From Pedobacter sp. PF22-3 (lineage in GTDB: Bacteria > Bacteroidota > Bacteroidia > Sphingobacteriales > Sphingobacteriaceae): DNA of 64,000 nt. Location of the stretch: assembly GCF_026239555.1 (NCBI RefSeq), contig NZ_JAPIVP010000008.1, forward strand, positions 124,001 to 188,000, given 5' to 3'. Below the pieces are notes generated by a model. It saw only the letters and a list, made by a program, of their open reading frames with translations, had not been told where the DNA came from and did not search any database. Positions 62,445-64,000 of the stretch are shown here, one piece after another. Position 1 is the stretch's first letter. Each line of letters starts with the position of its first letter. Both the position numbers and the translations under genes were made by a program.

Positions 62445-62972
62445 TTAAATCTGATTGACTCTTTTGTAATCGTCAACCTGGTTAATGATTAATAATTGTT
62501 GCTTTAATAATTGCAATTGTATTTCGCGGTTTTTTACCATAGCCTTTACCACAAAAGTTTGGTTGGGCGAGGTTGGCAATTCTGCTTTTAATTTTTCGTA
62601 ATCTTCGTCAAGTTTTCTTAAATCAGCTGTAAATTTTTTATAAAGTTCTGGATTTGCTGAAGCAAAAATGGCCAGACTATCTCTTTTTTCGGTAATTAAG
62701 CCTGCAAAATGAACTTCCTTTTTGGCATATGAAGCACTAACGTCCGCAATTTCTAAATCTTTGTTTTGTAATTTTCCTACGTACAACCAGGCTAAACTGA
62801 AAATAACCACTATAGCCGCTGCTGCACTCATCCATAAATACAGTTTTACCGGTTTTTTTTTCTTTTTTTTATCTAAACCTTGTTCAATCTTTGCCCAAAG
62901 TTCGGCCGATGGCTCCATGATATCGAAAGCTTTACGGTTTCCTTTTACAAAGGTTTCTAATCTATTATTCAT
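62445..62972 (-). CDS. Anti-sigma-factor-like single-pass membrane protein
   Basis: A 175-residue protein with a short cytoplasmic N-terminus (NRKAFDIMEPSAELWAKIEQ, a pattern seen in Bacteroidota anti-sigma-like proteins), a lysine run at 35-40, one transmembrane helix (43-66) and a helical periplasmic part (about 70-175). Its start overlaps the end of the ECF sigma gene by 8 bases, the classic arrangement of a sigma factor with its membrane-bound inhibitor. The zinc-anti-sigma HxxxCxxC motif is absent, so the call rests on topology and position. Confidence 0.75.
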   Translation of the reverse strand: MNNRLETFVKGNRKAFDIMEPSAELWAKIEQGLDKKKKKKPVKLYLWMSAAAAIVVIFSLAWLYVGKLQNKDLEIADVSASYAKKEVHFAGLITEKRDSLAIFASANPELYKKFTADLRKLDEDYEKLKAELPTSPNQTFVVKAMVKNREIQLQLLKQQLLIINQVDDYKRVNQI

Positions 62973-63522
62973 CTCTCATCCCTTTCGTTTCTAAAATAAT
63001 TTTTAACTTCTTTTTAGCCCTCATGTACTGTGTACGGCTGGTATTTTCACTTATTTTTAAAATGTGTGCAATCTCCTCATGGTCGTAACCTTCTAAAAGG
63101 TACAAACTTAATACCACCCTGTAACCATCTGGCAGTTGGGTAATGGCCTGCCTTATTTCTTCGGCCTGCAACCGCATTTCACTATCGTCAAAGCTATCTT
63201 CATCAGGCACTTCCGATATTTCATCTGTACTTACAAACTCCATCTTGCGCTTACGCAGGTAATTGATGGATTTGTTGATCACGATCTGCTTTAACCAAAG
63301 TCCGAAGGTCGTTTCCTGCCTAAAATCAACAATTCTGGTAAATGCATCTAAAAATGCTTCCTGTAAAACATCTTCCGCCTCTTCCTCATAATTTAAAATG
63401 CGCAGTGCCACATTATACATAGCCTTTGCATACAGCTTGTACAATTCAAACTGTGCTGCGCGGCTGCCCTGCATGCATTTTTTAACGAGTTCCAGGTTTT
63501 TATCGATGTATACGGCTTCCAA
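62965..63522 (-). CDS. ECF-type RNA polymerase sigma factor
   Basis: A 185-residue sigma-70 family factor with only regions 2 and 4. Region 2 (about 20-90) has the core-binding AMYNVALRILNYEEEAEDVL and the DNA-melting DFRQETTFGLWLKQIVINKS. Region 4 (about 125-180) has YRVVLSLYLLEGYDHEEIAH and the helix-turn-helix ISENTSRTQYMRAKKKLK for -35 recognition. It overlaps the membrane-protein gene by 8 bases and leads the group. The signal is unknown, and no TonB-type transducer is next to it. Confidence 0.93.
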   Translation of the reverse strand: MEAVYIDKNLELVKKCMQGSRAAQFELYKLYAKAMYNVALRILNYEEEAEDVLQEAFLDAFTRIVDFRQETTFGLWLKQIVINKSINYLRKRKMEFVSTDEISEVPDEDSFDDSEMRLQAEEIRQAITQLPDGYRVVLSLYLLEGYDHEEIAHILKISENTSRTQYMRAKKKLKIILETKGMRDE

Positions 63523-63714
63523 AATTTCGAATATTCTGATTATAAGACATCAGGGATTTTAAAACGTTGCATCAAGGTAGAAAAAATTTTAAAATATCTT
63601 AATTTCAGGTTAACACAGAGAACATGTCGAAAACAAGGCGTTGTTAATAATCCCGCTATTACTTGAAATACTGTATTTTCATTTTCAAAAAACGGCAGTG
63701 ATTTAGAGGTATTA

Positions 63715-63742
63715 GGAAATGTAGGGTTCTCCACTTTTGGCA
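63715..63742. repeat. 28-bp direct repeat, copy 1
   Basis: GGAAATGTAGGGTTCTCCAC then TTTTGGCA occurs again at 63969-63996 with one mismatch. Between them lie a hairpin TTCCGATGAAGCATCGGAA near 63769 and CCGACAGGAGCGAACACGTA near 63858. The second copy continues to the window end. No gene was supported in 63523-64000. Confidence 0.6.
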
Positions 63743-63968
63743 ATTTCAGTCCCGCTTTTTGGTACGAGTTCCGATGAAGCATCGGAAGCTCTTCCCGGCA
63801 ATCGGGTTTAGATACAAAGTTTTGTGCGCTGAAAAACAAAACCTTTGCTAAATAAACCCGACAGGAGCGAACACGTAGTGCAACGAAGTAAAGCGAATGG
63901 CGGGGCTACAGCACCTATGAAATACTAACCTTTCATTTCCTAAAAAGAAAAACATTTTATTATTAATG

Positions 63969-63996
63969 GGAAATGTAGGGTTCTGCACTTTTGGCA
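63969..63996. repeat. 28-bp direct repeat, copy 2
   Basis: GGAAATGTAGGGTTCTGCAC then TTTTGGCA repeats the sequence at 63715 after 254 bases, and the window ends a few bases later, so the full extent of this unit cannot be seen. Confidence 0.6.
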
Positions 63997-64000
63997 TTTT

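Noticed and set aside
63540..63839. 99-codon open frame on the minus strand
   Set aside because: Most of it is read from repeat DNA (including the 28-base repeat and the hairpin near 63769), and no known family or signal is seen.
1..64000. tRNA or rRNA genes
   Set aside because: I looked for typical T-arm and rRNA signature sequences on both strands and found none that fold plausibly; a dedicated scan was not possible.

Overview
The window comes from a Bacteroidota chromosome, most likely a Sphingobacteriaceae member close to Pedobacter. The signs are a SusC/SusD pair, the gliding lipoprotein GldD, GLPGLI and DUF4957-type proteins, AT-rich intergenic DNA, promoters of the TAnnTTTG type, few Shine-Dalgarno sites, and many short palindromic repeats between genes. 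The genus is an inference. No tRNA, rRNA, CRISPR array, prophage or intact transposase was seen.

Left part (1-31 kb) is mostly core genome. It holds an Mn-type superoxide dismutase, a tRNA/nucleoside deaminase, a CsaA-like tRNA-binding protein, and a xylose operon (xylulokinase, xylose isomerase, sodium/sugar symporter) with two LacI-type operators at its promoter. A leftward run follows: a lipoprotein, a LolC/E-like permease, an MBL hydrolase, GldD, AroE, a ComA-like phosphosulfolactate synthase and a TPR protein. After it come an M1 aminopeptidase with a TraB/GumN remnant beside it, a thioredoxin-fold lipid-envelope type protein, an ALDH7-type dehydrogenase, a GIN-domain protein, a DUF4153 membrane protein, an outer-membrane barrel plus GLPGLI pair, a Crp/Fnr regulator, an AhpD-like protein and an RlmI-like methyltransferase.

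The centre and right (30.7-59 kb) form a large pectin utilisation locus. A LacI regulator diverges from susC, susD, a DUF4957-type surface lipoprotein, pectinesterase (CE8) and rhamnogalacturonan acetylesterase (CE12). On the other strand lie a second CE8, polygalacturonase (GH28), GH105-DUF4350, pectate lyase (PL10), and the whole galacturonate route: UxaC, UxaB, UxaA, KdgK, KdgA, an ExuT-like importer and a GapN-like dehydrogenase. Esterases strip methyl and acetyl groups, GH28 and PL10 cut the backbone, SusC/D imports oligomers, GH105 removes unsaturated ends, ExuT imports monomer, and Uxa/Kdg enzymes give pyruvate and glyceraldehyde 3-phosphate. An MHS-type MFS transporter with a tiny membrane partner closes the locus.

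The right end has a bestrophin, a TlpA-like protein, and an ECF sigma factor / anti-sigma-like protein / DUF4097 protein cluster. At least six families of small palindromic elements sit between genes. A shared LacI-type motif (ATGCAAnCGnT) occurs before the xylose operon and before several pectin genes.
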